The notes under the pieces were generated by a model, which saw only the letters and a program-made list of their open reading frames with translations, ran no database searches and had not been told where the DNA came from. A program made the position numbers and the translations under genes. 64,000 bases of DNA from Halobacillus litoralis. Its GTDB lineage: Bacteria; Bacillota; Bacilli; Bacillales; Halobacillaceae. The stretch is from contig NZ_CP026118.1 of NCBI RefSeq assembly GCF_004101865.1, positions 1-64,000 on the forward strand, read 5' to 3'. Shown here piece after piece: positions 8,851-17,032 of this stretch (positions within the stretch are counted from its first letter, which is position 1; every line of letters starts with the position of its first letter).

Positions 8851-8891
8851 ACAAGAAAACGCTTGGAGTTAATCACCAAGCGTTTTCTTGT
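8851..8891. terminator. Bidirectional Rho-independent terminator
   Basis: A perfect 16-bp stem (8851-8866 with 8876-8891; arm acaagaaaacgcttgg) and 9-base loop between convergent genes dinB-like (+) and the M3 peptidase (-). A/T-rich ends give T runs in both directions. Confidence 0.9.
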
Positions 8892-8926
8892 TTTGGTTCA
8901 GGTGAATTTCTATACATATGTTTTCC

Positions 8927-10714
8927 CTACTTGTAAGAATCTGTTTTAGACAAGTACTGTTTGATGGACGCTTCTAATGGATGAACAGATGTTTCCCAAA
9001 AGGAAGGACCCTGCAGATCCTGTTGTAAAAAACGGCTTCCCAGCTGCTCCATAGAAAGATTACCGGAATGTTGAAGGAGCTGATCATATTTTAGCGGAAA
9101 AGCTTCCTTATCCTGTTGGTAAAGAGCATAAATACCGTTACTGAATAAATATCCTATCGTGTAAGGAAGATTGAAGAACGCTTTTTCTGTATTGTAAAAG
9201 TGTGGAATGGTCATCCAGTTGTAGGGGTTTACGTCCTGGAGGCTGTCTTGGAACCAGCTTCTCTCTGTTTTTTCCATTAATTCAGTGATTTCTAATGCTG
9301 ATAGTTTTCCAGAGGAACGCTTTTTATAAAATAGTTGCTCAAATTCGAATTTTGGTGGAATATAGGAAACATATTTCAATCCGTTCATGATTTTCATTTC
9401 AAGTAATGCTAATTTCTCACGCTCTGTCTCTGCAGTATCGACCGCTGCATCCAATACAAGGTTTTCGGCAAATGTCGAGGCTGTTTCCGCCAGTCCCGTA
9501 CCAGGATGTTGAGCGAATCCAGGCTGTTCATGAAGAATGAAGTTATGATAGGCATGTCCGAGTTCGTGAGCCATCGTTACAACATCCTGATAATGACCCT
9601 GAAATGAAAGTAAGACACGACTCTCTTTAGCATTCGGCATGGAAGCGCAAAAGGCGCCATGCCGTTTATGCTCCTTTGGAACAGCATCTATCCATCCATC
9701 ATTAAAAGCTGTTTCTGCAAACTTTCCTAATTTCTCGCTATATTGATGAAATTGTTGGATAATGATGTCAGCAGCTTGATCATATGAAAGAGAAGTTGTA
9801 GCAGGAAATGTCGGTGCATAAATATCATACCAGTTCAACTTTTCAGTACCGATAATTTCTGCTTTTCTTTTTAGAAATTGGTGAAGCAATGATTTATTAG
9901 AGTGTAATGCACTCATCATACTTGTCACTGACAGCTCACTGATTCGATTTTGCTCATACATCTCCTTTATAGGATTCGAACATTGCCGCAGCCGGTAGAG
10001 TTCATTTCGATAGCCGGCAAAATGATTGAATATAGAAGCGAATCGTTCTTCATTATCTTTACACACAGAGAGCATTGACTTGGCTGTTTGTTGTCGGATT
10101 GACCGATTATCAGAAAGCATCGCCTGCATGAATGCTGTATCAAAAGGGAGATTTTCGGTAAATCCTTCTTTTTCAACGGGTACTCTCAACCGGGAAAATT
10201 CCTGTTCATAATGGTCTTCCCAGCCGGCAAAACCATCCACAGATAGCGAATGTATGACCTTTTCTATCCGGGAATCTAACTGGTTGGCAGCTTTTTGTCT
10301 ACGTTCAATTAGGAAAGTTTCGATCCCCTCTACTTCAGGATGATCAACCAGCTCTTGCCAAACCATCTCATCCATTTCAGCCAGGAACTGCTCAAATTCA
10401 AGAGAAAGTGTATTCAGAAAAGCCTTCAATTGACTAGTGCGATCTTGTAAGCCCAATGTGGCAGAGTCCTGTACATTTTCAGAAGACAGACAGATGACAT
10501 ATTCGTCAATTTCAAATATATCTGTATGTATCTCCTGCACCTGGTAAATCAGGGGGATGATTTCGGATAAAGCTGATGATGAGGATTCTATATTTTGGCG
10601 GGTTTCCGTGATTTGTTTGAAAAGATCACCGATTCTCTCCTGCAGCTTGGTAGAGCGTTTTCCTCCTGGAAATAATCGCTCTAAATCCCAATTGATACTT
10701 TTAGTACTCTTCAT
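8927..10714 (-). CDS. M3-family oligoendopeptidase (PepF-like)
   Basis: A cytoplasmic zinc metallopeptidase of 595 codons that cleaves oligopeptides. The zinc motif HELGHAYH lies near residue 385, and the third ligand Glu is in GLAETASTFAENLV just downstream; both are typical of family M3. Its length fits the roughly 600-residue PepF group. It is the only gene of its unit, convergent with the DinB gene and divergent from the M19 dipeptidase gene, so two peptide-degrading enzymes share the 127-base divergent promoter region. Confidence 0.9.
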   Translation of the reverse strand: MKSTKSINWDLERLFPGGKRSTKLQERIGDLFKQITETRQNIESSSSALSEIIPLIYQVQEIHTDIFEIDEYVICLSSENVQDSATLGLQDRTSQLKAFLNTLSLEFEQFLAEMDEMVWQELVDHPEVEGIETFLIERRQKAANQLDSRIEKVIHSLSVDGFAGWEDHYEQEFSRLRVPVEKEGFTENLPFDTAFMQAMLSDNRSIRQQTAKSMLSVCKDNEERFASIFNHFAGYRNELYRLRQCSNPIKEMYEQNRISELSVTSMMSALHSNKSLLHQFLKRKAEIIGTEKLNWYDIYAPTFPATTSLSYDQAADIIIQQFHQYSEKLGKFAETAFNDGWIDAVPKEHKRHGAFCASMPNAKESRVLLSFQGHYQDVVTMAHELGHAYHNFILHEQPGFAQHPGTGLAETASTFAENLVLDAAVDTAETEREKLALLEMKIMNGLKYVSYIPPKFEFEQLFYKKRSSGKLSALEITELMEKTERSWFQDSLQDVNPYNWMTIPHFYNTEKAFFNLPYTIGYLFSNGIYALYQQDKEAFPLKYDQLLQHSGNLSMEQLGSRFLQQDLQGPSFWETSVHPLEASIKQYLSKTDSYK

Positions 10715-10841
10715 ATAAAACCTCCTATTTTTTTCCTCTATGCTAGTATAATGGGAATAGGGATATTTTTCATCCGACTCCAGATGTAAAAAAGGAGTTC
10801 TATTGTGAAGGGTTGAATGTAAGTTTAAGGAGGATGATAAA

Positions 10842-11885
10842 ATGAGTTATAAATTCATAGATGGTCATAATGATACATTATTACGACTCGATAAAGGGGT
10901 CGATGAATTTTTTGAAGGGTCGAAACAGGGACACCTGGATTGGCCGAGGGCCAAGAAAAGTGGGTTTGCCGCTGGATTTTTTGCTGTTTTTTGCCCGAAT
11001 CCCAGTACAGATCCAACACCTGTCGTTTATGCTACGCCAAAAGGATATGAAAAACCGTTTCCACCCAAGCTTGATGATTCTTATGCCTATCAATATACGA
11101 ACAAAATGATCGCCCGTTTCCTGCAATTGGAAAAAAAGTCAGGCGGCCGTTTCAAAACTGCTAGAACTTTGAAGGATGTAGAAAGTGCATTGGAAGGGGA
11201 GTATATGGCAGGAATCTTACATATCGAAGGAGCGGAAGGTATTGATGAAGATTTCGATGCTTTGCATGTCTATTACGAAGCTGGCCTTCGATCGATCGGC
11301 CCGGTTTGGAGTCGGGAAAATCGCTTCGGGGAAGGTGTTCCTTATCGGTTTCCGCATTCGCCTGATACAGGGCCGGGTCTTACCGAGGTTGGCAAAAAAC
11401 TGGTAAAAGAATGTAATAAGTTGGGAATAATGATCGATCTCTCCCATTTAAATGAAAAAGGGTTCTGGGATGTCGCAAAGATAAGTAATGCACCACTTGT
11501 CGCTACCCATTCCAATGCTCACAGTATTTGTCCAGTGACACGCAATCTGACTGATCGACAGCTCGACGCTATTGGGAAATCGAACGGTGTAGTCGGCGTC
11601 ACCTACAGCATAAATCCGGATATGATTTCTGCAGATGGCAAAAACAATGAAAAAACACCATTAAGTGAAATCGCCAGCCATGTTCAATATATTGCTGATC
11701 GCATCGGCGTTGACCATGTTGCATTAGGGTCTGATTTCGACGGCACCCGTGTCCCTCAAGAGCTGAAGGATGTTACTGGGGTTCCGCGTTTAATGAGCCT
11801 GTTGAAGAATGATGGATGGTCGGAGGCGGATCTGGATAAAATTTCACACAAAAATTGGCTGCGTGTGCTGGGGGATACTTGGTGA
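10842..11885 (+). CDS. M19-family membrane-type dipeptidase
   Basis: A zinc dipeptidase of the renal dipeptidase family, 347 codons. Metal ligands are visible as GHNDTLLRL (HxD near residue 9), HIEGAEG (bridging Glu), ATHSNAHS (His) and LGSDFDG at the C-terminal side. It has no signal peptide, so it acts in the cytoplasm. Bacillaceae homologs hydrolyse various dipeptides, some with D-residues. The start ATG has the RBS AAGGAGGATGA. Transcription probably ends before or within the hairpin array at 11935-12397. Confidence 0.9.
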   Translation: MSYKFIDGHNDTLLRLDKGVDEFFEGSKQGHLDWPRAKKSGFAAGFFAVFCPNPSTDPTPVVYATPKGYEKPFPPKLDDSYAYQYTNKMIARFLQLEKKSGGRFKTARTLKDVESALEGEYMAGILHIEGAEGIDEDFDALHVYYEAGLRSIGPVWSRENRFGEGVPYRFPHSPDTGPGLTEVGKKLVKECNKLGIMIDLSHLNEKGFWDVAKISNAPLVATHSNAHSICPVTRNLTDRQLDAIGKSNGVVGVTYSINPDMISADGKNNEKTPLSEIASHVQYIADRIGVDHVALGSDFDGTRVPQELKDVTGVPRLMSLLKNDGWSEADLDKISHKNWLRVLGDTW

Positions 11886-11934
11886 AAGTAATTATTTACC
11901 TTGAAATGAAAACATCTAGTTTATAAAGGTTCGA

Positions 11935-12397
11935 GAGCATAAATATAGAGCAGCGGAGTGAAAGAATTCTTTCACTCCGCTGCTTCTTATGCTTGTCGCG
12001 TCGCCCCGGGCCCTTTCGCTTTTGATGACATCCAACTCCAGGTCCCAGCCGCTCGAGGTCATAAGACAATCAAAGGTGGGAAGGAAGGGCGCTCCCTCCG
12101 TCGCTTTTCTTATGCTTGTCGCGTCTCCCAGGGCCCTTCCGCTTTTGATGATATCCAGCTCCAGGGCCCAGCCGCTCGAGGTCATAAGTCGATCAAAGGT
12201 GGGAAGGAAGGGCACTTCCCTCCGTCGCTCGCCTTATGCTTGTCGCGCCTCCCGGGGCCCTTCCGCTTTTGATGACATCCAGCTCCAGGTCCCAGCCGCT
12301 CGAGGTCATAAGTCAATCAACGGTGGGAAGGAAGGGCGCTTCCCTCCGTCGCTCGTCTTATGCTTGTCGCGTCTCCCAGGGCCCTTCCGCTTTTGAT
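11935..12397. repeat. Tandem array of family C hairpin units (period 123-124 bp)
   Basis: The tag cttatgcttgtcgcg recurs at 11986, 12109, 12233 and 12357, a period of 123, 124 and 124. Each unit has the outer pairing ctcgaggtcataag with cttatgcttgtcg around a variable inner hairpin (GGAAGGAAG opposite CTTCCCTCC). The first unit instead has a perfect 34-bp palindrome at 11950-11983. The array ends within a base or two of the stop codon of the aldo-keto reductase, filling the whole 512-base gap. Long apparent frames across it are by-products of the repeat. Single or double members of the same family lie at 35764-35975 and 63673-63767. Confidence 0.9.
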
Positions 12398-12398
12398 A

Positions 12399-13322
12399 TT
12401 ACACACGGTGTTTTTGATAGGTGATGGCTTTGGTCACTTTTTGTAGTTCTTTGAATGTTTGTTCTGTGAGTGGTTTTGCTTCCAGGTAACTTAAGTTTTC
12501 TTCTAATTGTCCAATTGAACTAGCTCCGAATACGGCTGTGGCGACGGTTGGGTTGTGCAGTACATATTGGAGTGCTAATGCTTGTGCTGTACGTTCATCG
12601 TCAACGTAATCCTGCCATTTCTTCGTGATGGCGAGCACTTCTTCTTGGCTATATTCTAAGAAACCATCTTTTGCTTTATCTTCTGCTTTTTGGTGGCCTT
12701 TGGAAGAGAGCATTCCTTTTGCCAGAGGTCCACGTGCAAGGACGTTGATGGCATTGTCTGCGAGAAGTTGGAGGATTTCTTCTTCAGGACGGCGGTCAAG
12801 CGCATTGTATTGCATCATAACACTTACGATGTTCGATTTTTTTACATATTCTTTGATGACATTCGGGCGTATGGAGGAAATTCCGTATTCACGGATCAAT
12901 CCTTCTTGTTTCAACTCTTCGAAAGCTTCTATGCTTTCATCGATAGGATCATCGATGGTCCCGCCATGCAGCTGATACAGATCGATATGATCGATCCCCA
13001 TGCGCTTCAGACTATCTTTCAGCCCTTGTTTAATATGTTGTTTAGAAGGATCCCATGTCCAATCATCCTGACCTGGTGTGAAATTATTTCCGACCTTGGA
13101 GCCAATTAAAATTTCATCCCGTCGTCCTTTGATTGCTTCACCTACGATTTTCTCGTTTTCTCCGAAATCATAAAGATCTGCGGTGTCCAGGTAGTTGATA
13201 CCGGCATCAAGTGCCCGGTCGATAATTTTTTTCGCTTTTTGGTGATCGGTACCTAAAGACATGCATCCTAAACTGACTTCTGATAAATAAAGATCTGAAT
13301 TTCCTAATTGACGTTTGTTCAT
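12399..13322 (-). CDS. Aldo/keto reductase
   Basis: NADPH-dependent AKR of 307 codons, close to B. subtilis YqkF, which also sits next to nudF. Family features are GINYLDTADLYDFGENEKIVGEA (catalytic Asp/Tyr region, about residues 42-62), ILIGSKVG (catalytic Lys) and HIDLYQLHGG (active-site His). The ATG at 13322 is chosen because AAAGGATG precedes it on the minus strand; the longer frame to 13370 has no RBS. The substrate is unknown. Its 3' end abuts the family C array, which could act as its transcript end. Confidence 0.88.
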   Translation of the reverse strand: MNKRQLGNSDLYLSEVSLGCMSLGTDHQKAKKIIDRALDAGINYLDTADLYDFGENEKIVGEAIKGRRDEILIGSKVGNNFTPGQDDWTWDPSKQHIKQGLKDSLKRMGIDHIDLYQLHGGTIDDPIDESIEAFEELKQEGLIREYGISSIRPNVIKEYVKKSNIVSVMMQYNALDRRPEEEILQLLADNAINVLARGPLAKGMLSSKGHQKAEDKAKDGFLEYSQEEVLAITKKWQDYVDDERTAQALALQYVLHNPTVATAVFGASSIGQLEENLSYLEAKPLTEQTFKELQKVTKAITYQKHRV

Positions 13323-13419
13323 GAAATCATCCTTTCTTAGACAAGTGTAACGAAATACTCCAAGTCTCATCCACTCCTATGATAAAATGGCGATAGAAAA
13401 ACTGGAGAGGATGAGATTA

Positions 13420-13965
13420 TTGAAAAAGTTCGAAGAAAAAACATATGAAACAGAAACGATTTACCAAGGTAAAATCGTTCAATTGAATATTGACAGTGTT
13501 ACTTTACCCGATGGGAATACATCTAAACGGGAATTGATCAAGCACCCAGGTGCTGTCGCTGTTATCGCTCTAACGGATGAAGGGAAGTTGGTTTGTGTAG
13601 AACAGTACCGTAAACCACTGGAAAAGAGTTTAGTCGAAATTCCTGCTGGGAAGTTGGAAGCAGGCGAAGATCCAAAAACCTGTGCACTACGTGAACTTGA
13701 AGAGGAAACAGGATATACCTCAGACGATCTGGAGCTTGTGACCTCTTTTTATACATCTCCGGGGTTCGCTGACGAAATTGTCCATCTTTATTTTACAGAT
13801 GAGATCAAAACAATGGAAAAACGCCCGGACGGAGACGAGGATGAATTCGTCGAGCTGTTGGAAATTTCTTTGGAAGAAGCTGAGAAATTGGAAAAAGAAC
13901 AACGCATCCATGATGCCAAAACCGCCTATGCGATTCTTTATTTGAAGTTAAGAGCTGCCCGATGA
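13420..13965 (+). CDS. nudF: ADP-ribose pyrophosphatase (Nudix)
   Basis: Hydrolyses ADP-ribose to AMP and ribose-5-phosphate, clearing a reactive by-product of NAD turnover. It has 181 codons. The Nudix box is seen as GKLEAGEDPKTCALRELEEETGY (about residues 75-97, with REL and EE metal ligands), and YTSPGFADEIVHLY is typical of the NudF type. The TTG at 13420 is selected because GAGAGG at 13405-13410 lies 9 bases away and MKKFEEKT aligns with the B. subtilis N-terminus. The in-frame ATGs at 13387 and 13411 lack a spaced RBS. The stop overlaps the endoQ start. Confidence 0.9.
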   Translation: MKKFEEKTYETETIYQGKIVQLNIDSVTLPDGNTSKRELIKHPGAVAVIALTDEGKLVCVEQYRKPLEKSLVEIPAGKLEAGEDPKTCALRELEEETGYTSDDLELVTSFYTSPGFADEIVHLYFTDEIKTMEKRPDGDEDEFVELLEISLEEAEKLEKEQRIHDAKTAYAILYLKLRAAR

Positions 13966-15125
13966 CATTAACGCCTTATTATGTGGACTTGCATATTCAT
14001 ATCGGCCGGGATTGGAACGGTCGGCCTGTGAAGATAACGGGGTCCCCGAGTTTGACGCTGACGAATATTTTCAAAGAAGCGAGTCGCAGAAAAGGATTGG
14101 ATATGATTGGAGTGATCGATGCACAGTCTCCTGCTGTCCAAGACGAATTGGAAAGTTTGATTTCAGCAGGAGAAGCTGCAGAATTGGATGATGGCGGCGT
14201 CCAATTTGAAGACACTGTACTCATTCTGGGTTCGGAAATCGAAGTCTATGATTATTCATGTCAGGGACCGATCCATCTTCTTTGTTATTTTCCCTACTTA
14301 TCCGATATGAGAAACTTCAGTGAATGGTTAAGCAAAAAAATGAAGAACGTATCACTAAGCTCCCAACGTTTTTACGGAACAGCGCGGGAACTCCAGCAAT
14401 ATGTAAAAGACCATGGGGGACTCTTCATTCCTGCTCATATGTTCACGCCGTTCAAGAGTCTATACGGTAAAGGAGTCAAGCGTACATTGAAAGAAGTTCT
14501 GGATCCTGAGAAGATTGATGCCGTTGAACTTGGTTTGAGTGCCGATACAAAGATGGCAGATCAAATAGGAGAGCTTTCTTCATTTACATATTTGACGAAC
14601 TCAGATGCCCACTCCTTAGGGAAATTAGCACGGGAATATCAATTGATAGAGTTGCAAGAGAGAACATTTGAAGAACTGCGTCTGTCCCTTCAAGGAGCAA
14701 AAGGAAGAAGAGTAACCACTAATTTTGGTATGAGCCCTAAGATGGGCAAGTATCACCAAACCGTCTGTGCCCACTGTTTAATACCTTCTGAAGAGACGGA
14801 TGAACGTTGTGGATCGTGCGGCTCTACTAAAATCGTCAAAGGCGTTTCTGAGCGAATTCAAGAATTGAAGGGAGCGACACAGGAAAGAGAACGCCCTCCT
14901 TATGTCTATCAAGTTCCTTTGATTTCTCTACCAGGTGTCGGCAAGAGAACCTATGAAAAGCTATTGGAATCGTTTGGATCGGAAATGAGAGTCATCCACG
15001 ATGTGCCGGAAAATCAATTGCAGAATGTTGTCCCTGATAAAGTGACTCAAGCCATATTGGACCTGCGTCTTGGCAGCTTGAATATTGATGCAGGCGGTGG
15101 GGGGCGTTATGGGAAAGTCCGCTGA
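13962..15125 (+). CDS. yqxK: Endonuclease Q-type PHP-domain DNA repair nuclease (YqxK)
   Basis: A 387-codon protein of the TIGR00375/EndoQ group. Enzymes of this group cut 5' of deaminated or abasic bases. The PHP metal site begins with VDLHIHIGRD (about residues 8-17), followed by GSEIEVY, FIPAHMF and TNSDAHS. A zinc ribbon (CAHC...CGSCG, about residues 270-290) and a helix-hairpin-helix-like ISLPGVGKRTYEKLL follow. It is joined to nudF by a 4-base ATGA overlap. Assignment as EndoQ rests on domain order; activity on deoxyuridine or hypoxanthine is inferred from the family. Confidence 0.85.
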   Translation: MTLTPYYVDLHIHIGRDWNGRPVKITGSPSLTLTNIFKEASRRKGLDMIGVIDAQSPAVQDELESLISAGEAAELDDGGVQFEDTVLILGSEIEVYDYSCQGPIHLLCYFPYLSDMRNFSEWLSKKMKNVSLSSQRFYGTARELQQYVKDHGGLFIPAHMFTPFKSLYGKGVKRTLKEVLDPEKIDAVELGLSADTKMADQIGELSSFTYLTNSDAHSLGKLAREYQLIELQERTFEELRLSLQGAKGRRVTTNFGMSPKMGKYHQTVCAHCLIPSEETDERCGSCGSTKIVKGVSERIQELKGATQERERPPYVYQVPLISLPGVGKRTYEKLLESFGSEMRVIHDVPENQLQNVVPDKVTQAILDLRLGSLNIDAGGGGRYGKVR

Positions 15126-15201
15126 AAATCCATTTGAATAGGTCTACTTTTCTCCTTTCTCTCATAGATTGGTCATAGACCGATGAAGAGAAAGGTGGAG
15201 A

Positions 15202-15843
15202 ATGATGCGACAGGGTATGCGGATGGTCAAAAACGATGTACAAACCCACATGAATATTTTTGTGTTCATTTTTGTTTTATTTATTATGGGGATGGTGTTT
15301 GGGGCAGTCATTGTGAACAGTATGAATTTTGTGCAAAAACAAGACCTTTTCTTTTACTTGAAACAGTTCTTTGAACAACAGACCATGATGGGTGGAACAG
15401 GAAAAACAACTTTATGGAAAGACAGCATTCTCTACCACATAAAGTATATGCTTCTTTTGTTTTTGCTTGGAATCTCCGTTATCGGCATGCCGATCATTAC
15501 TGTCCTGCTTTTCATCAAAGGGTTGGTCATTGGTTTTTCCGTCGGTTTTTTAGTCAATCAAATGGGCTGGTATGGCCTGTTGATTTCCTCTGTCTCCATA
15601 GCACCACAAAACTTGATCATCATTCCAGTGTATTTGATCGCCGGATCCTTAGCCCTGATTTTCTCACTGACCCTTTGTAAACAATTGTTCATTCGCAGGG
15701 TTCATCAGCCGATCATGAAAGGTTTCATCAGATATAGCGCACTTTTCGGGGTATTGCTTGCGATTTTAATGATGTCTTCGATCATAGAAGTGTTTATTTC
15801 CAATACAATTTTGGAATATGTCTTGAAGTGGATCTATAAATAA
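15202..15843 (+). CDS. spoIIM: Stage II sporulation protein M
   Basis: Part of the SpoIIDMP peptidoglycan-remodelling complex in the mother-cell membrane that drives septum thinning and engulfment. It has 213 codons with about five membrane helices (about residues 20-45, 75-100, 105-130, 140-165, 180-205). AAAGGTGG supplies the RBS; either of the two ATGs (15202 or 15205) may be used. It follows endoQ by 76 bases. A CATAGATT at 15163-15170 resembles a sigma-E -10 box, but no good -35 was found at the right distance. Confidence 0.92.
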   Translation: MMRQGMRMVKNDVQTHMNIFVFIFVLFIMGMVFGAVIVNSMNFVQKQDLFFYLKQFFEQQTMMGGTGKTTLWKDSILYHIKYMLLLFLLGISVIGMPIITVLLFIKGLVIGFSVGFLVNQMGWYGLLISSVSIAPQNLIIIPVYLIAGSLALIFSLTLCKQLFIRRVHQPIMKGFIRYSALFGVLLAILMMSSIIEVFISNTILEYVLKWIYK

Positions 15844-15854
15844 TCTACACTAAT

Positions 15855-15922
15855 TAATAATGATTATTGTTAACACTTTATAATAATTATAATTTGACAC
15901 TCGTTCTGTCTCTGATTATAAT
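15855..15922 (+). promoter_or_regulatory. fur promoter with candidate Fur box
   Basis: The -35 TTGACA (15894-15899) and -10 TATAAT (15917-15922) are exact sigma-A consensus with 17-base spacing. Upstream at 15855-15869, TAATAAT-G-ATTATTG is a 7-1-7 near-match (3 mismatches in 14 arm positions) to the Fur box TGATAAT-N-ATTATCA, suggesting autoregulation. Confidence 0.75.
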
Positions 15923-15952
15923 AAAGTTGGTATTACGAGGGAGGGACGAAGC

Positions 15953-16429
15953 ATGGAACATCGTATAGATAGGATTAAAAAACAGCTGCATTCCCAGAGT
16001 TATAAGCTTACACCCCAGCGGGAAGCCACTGTCCGAGTATTGTTAGAAAACGAAGAAGACCACTTAAGTGCGGAAGATGTTTACCTCCTCGTAAAAGAGA
16101 AAGCACCAGAGATCGGTCTAGCAACTGTCTATCGAACTCTAGAACTACTTTCCGAACTTAAAGTCGTCGATAAAATCAATTTTGGGGATGGCGTTTCCCG
16201 TTATGACTTAAGAAAAGAAGGCGCAGAACATTTTCACCACCACTTAGTTTGCATCGAGTGCGGGTCTGTAGAAGAGATCGAGGAAGATCTTTTAGAAGAA
16301 GTAGAGAAAATCGTAGAAAGCCAATGGAAGTTTCAGGTCAAAGACCACAGGTTGACTTTCCACGGCATCTGCTCCGTTTGTCAAAAACAAGCTGTAGCAG
16401 CTTCTTCAGCTAAAGAAACGGAAGATTAA
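15953..16429 (+). CDS. fur: Ferric uptake regulator
   Basis: Iron-responsive repressor of 158 codons. The winged helix includes LTPQREATVRVL and the recognition helix IGLATVYRTLELL. The metal sites are seen in HFHHHLVCIECG (His cluster and first CxxC) and GICSVCQ (second CxxC, structural zinc). The roughly 10 C-terminal residues after the last CxxC (AVAASSAKETED) are variable. Transcription is from the consensus promoter at 15894-15922 and ends at the hairpin at 16437-16466. Its position between spoIIM and yqzK-xerD matches B. subtilis. Confidence 0.95.
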   Translation: MEHRIDRIKKQLHSQSYKLTPQREATVRVLLENEEDHLSAEDVYLLVKEKAPEIGLATVYRTLELLSELKVVDKINFGDGVSRYDLRKEGAEHFHHHLVCIECGSVEEIEEDLLEEVEKIVESQWKFQVKDHRLTFHGICSVCQKQAVAASSAKETED

Positions 16430-16436
16430 TGCCACT

Positions 16437-16466
16437 GCCGCTATGAAGTAATACATAGTGGCTTTT
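16437..16466 (+). terminator. Terminator after fur
   Basis: A 9-bp stem gccgctatg (16437-16445) with catagtggc (16454-16462), one G-U pair, 8-base loop, followed by a TTTTATTTT tail. It is 7 bases past the fur stop. Confidence 0.75.
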
Positions 16467-16491
16467 ATTTTGCTTTGATATAGCCTGCGGA

Positions 16492-16707
16492 CTAAACCTT
16501 TTTTATAAATGGTTTAATTACAGACGCAACCTTTCGCGTGAATGGCTGAATGTTAAAAGATAAAACCAGGAAGAACACTATGGGCACAGTTACCGCGCGT
16601 TCAATACACTTTCCCATTAAATTGAAATCTCTGACTCTTCCATTTTTATTTACAAATGGATGAAAATCGTGTAGTTTAAAGCTAGATGGGACTTGATTTT
16701 TGTTCAC
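16492..16707 (-). pseudogene. Possible decayed Fic-domain fragment
   Basis: A 71-codon minus-strand frame in the 377-base gap between fur and yqzK. Near residues 16-25 it reads HPFVNKNGRVR, similar to the Fic core HPFx(D/E)GNGRxxR but with Asn for Asp/Glu, Lys for Gly and the last Arg one position early. No full Fic fold, RBS or start is supported. It may be a remnant of a filamentation/AMPylation gene or chance. Nothing else is visible at 16467-16806. Confidence 0.2.
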
Positions 16708-16806
16708 CTATTGATTTTGGTTGGCTGCTCTCGTTTTTCTACGTATATTTGGAGGGATTTTAGGCATATCCTTTTACAAAGGTACGGAGAAGAGAGGGGG
16801 GTTCCC

Positions 16807-17025
16807 ATGACATATTTGCGGAACAGTTTAAGAGATTTAATCAAAGTTCTGATTGTATTTACATTGTGCACCTGTATCTTCTATTTAGCTTTGCGGATGG
16901 TGCATGAAGAGTATGACAGACAACACCGATATGATCCGCCCGAAGGAACGGCCATTAAAGTCTATCAGCCGCTTGATCAGGGTTGGACGGACCGGCTGTC
17001 GATATTTTTCCGATTAGGAGAGTAG
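16807..17025 (+). CDS. yqzK: YqzK-type small membrane protein (DUF4227)
   Basis: A 72-codon protein with one membrane helix (about residues 12-32) followed by a short outside-facing tail rich in charged residues ([18 protein letters not shown]). It matches the conserved YqzK/DUF4227 family always found upstream of xerD in Bacillus. Function is unknown. The ATG at 16807 has a G-rich RBS (AGAGAGGGGGG). The next gene, xerD, begins 7 bases after its stop, so the pair is co-transcribed. Confidence 0.82.
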   Translation: MTYLRNSLRDLIKVLIVFTLCTCIFYLALRMVHEEYDRQHRYDPPEGTAIKVYQPLDQGWTDRLSIFFRLGE

Positions 17026-17032
17026 ATGGACG

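Noticed and set aside
11935..12397. CRISPR array
   Set aside because: Units are 123-124 bp and near-identical along their whole length with internal hairpins; there are no short repeats with unique spacers and no cas genes.
11916..12424. Several 60-135 codon frames on both strands across the family C array
   Set aside because: They follow the tandem repeat, lack RBSs and have repeated low-complexity translations.
15142..15170. Sigma-E promoter for spoIIM (CATAGATT at 15163)
   Set aside because: The -10 is good but no -35 at 13-15 bases resembles KMATATT; GAATAGG is 20 bases away.
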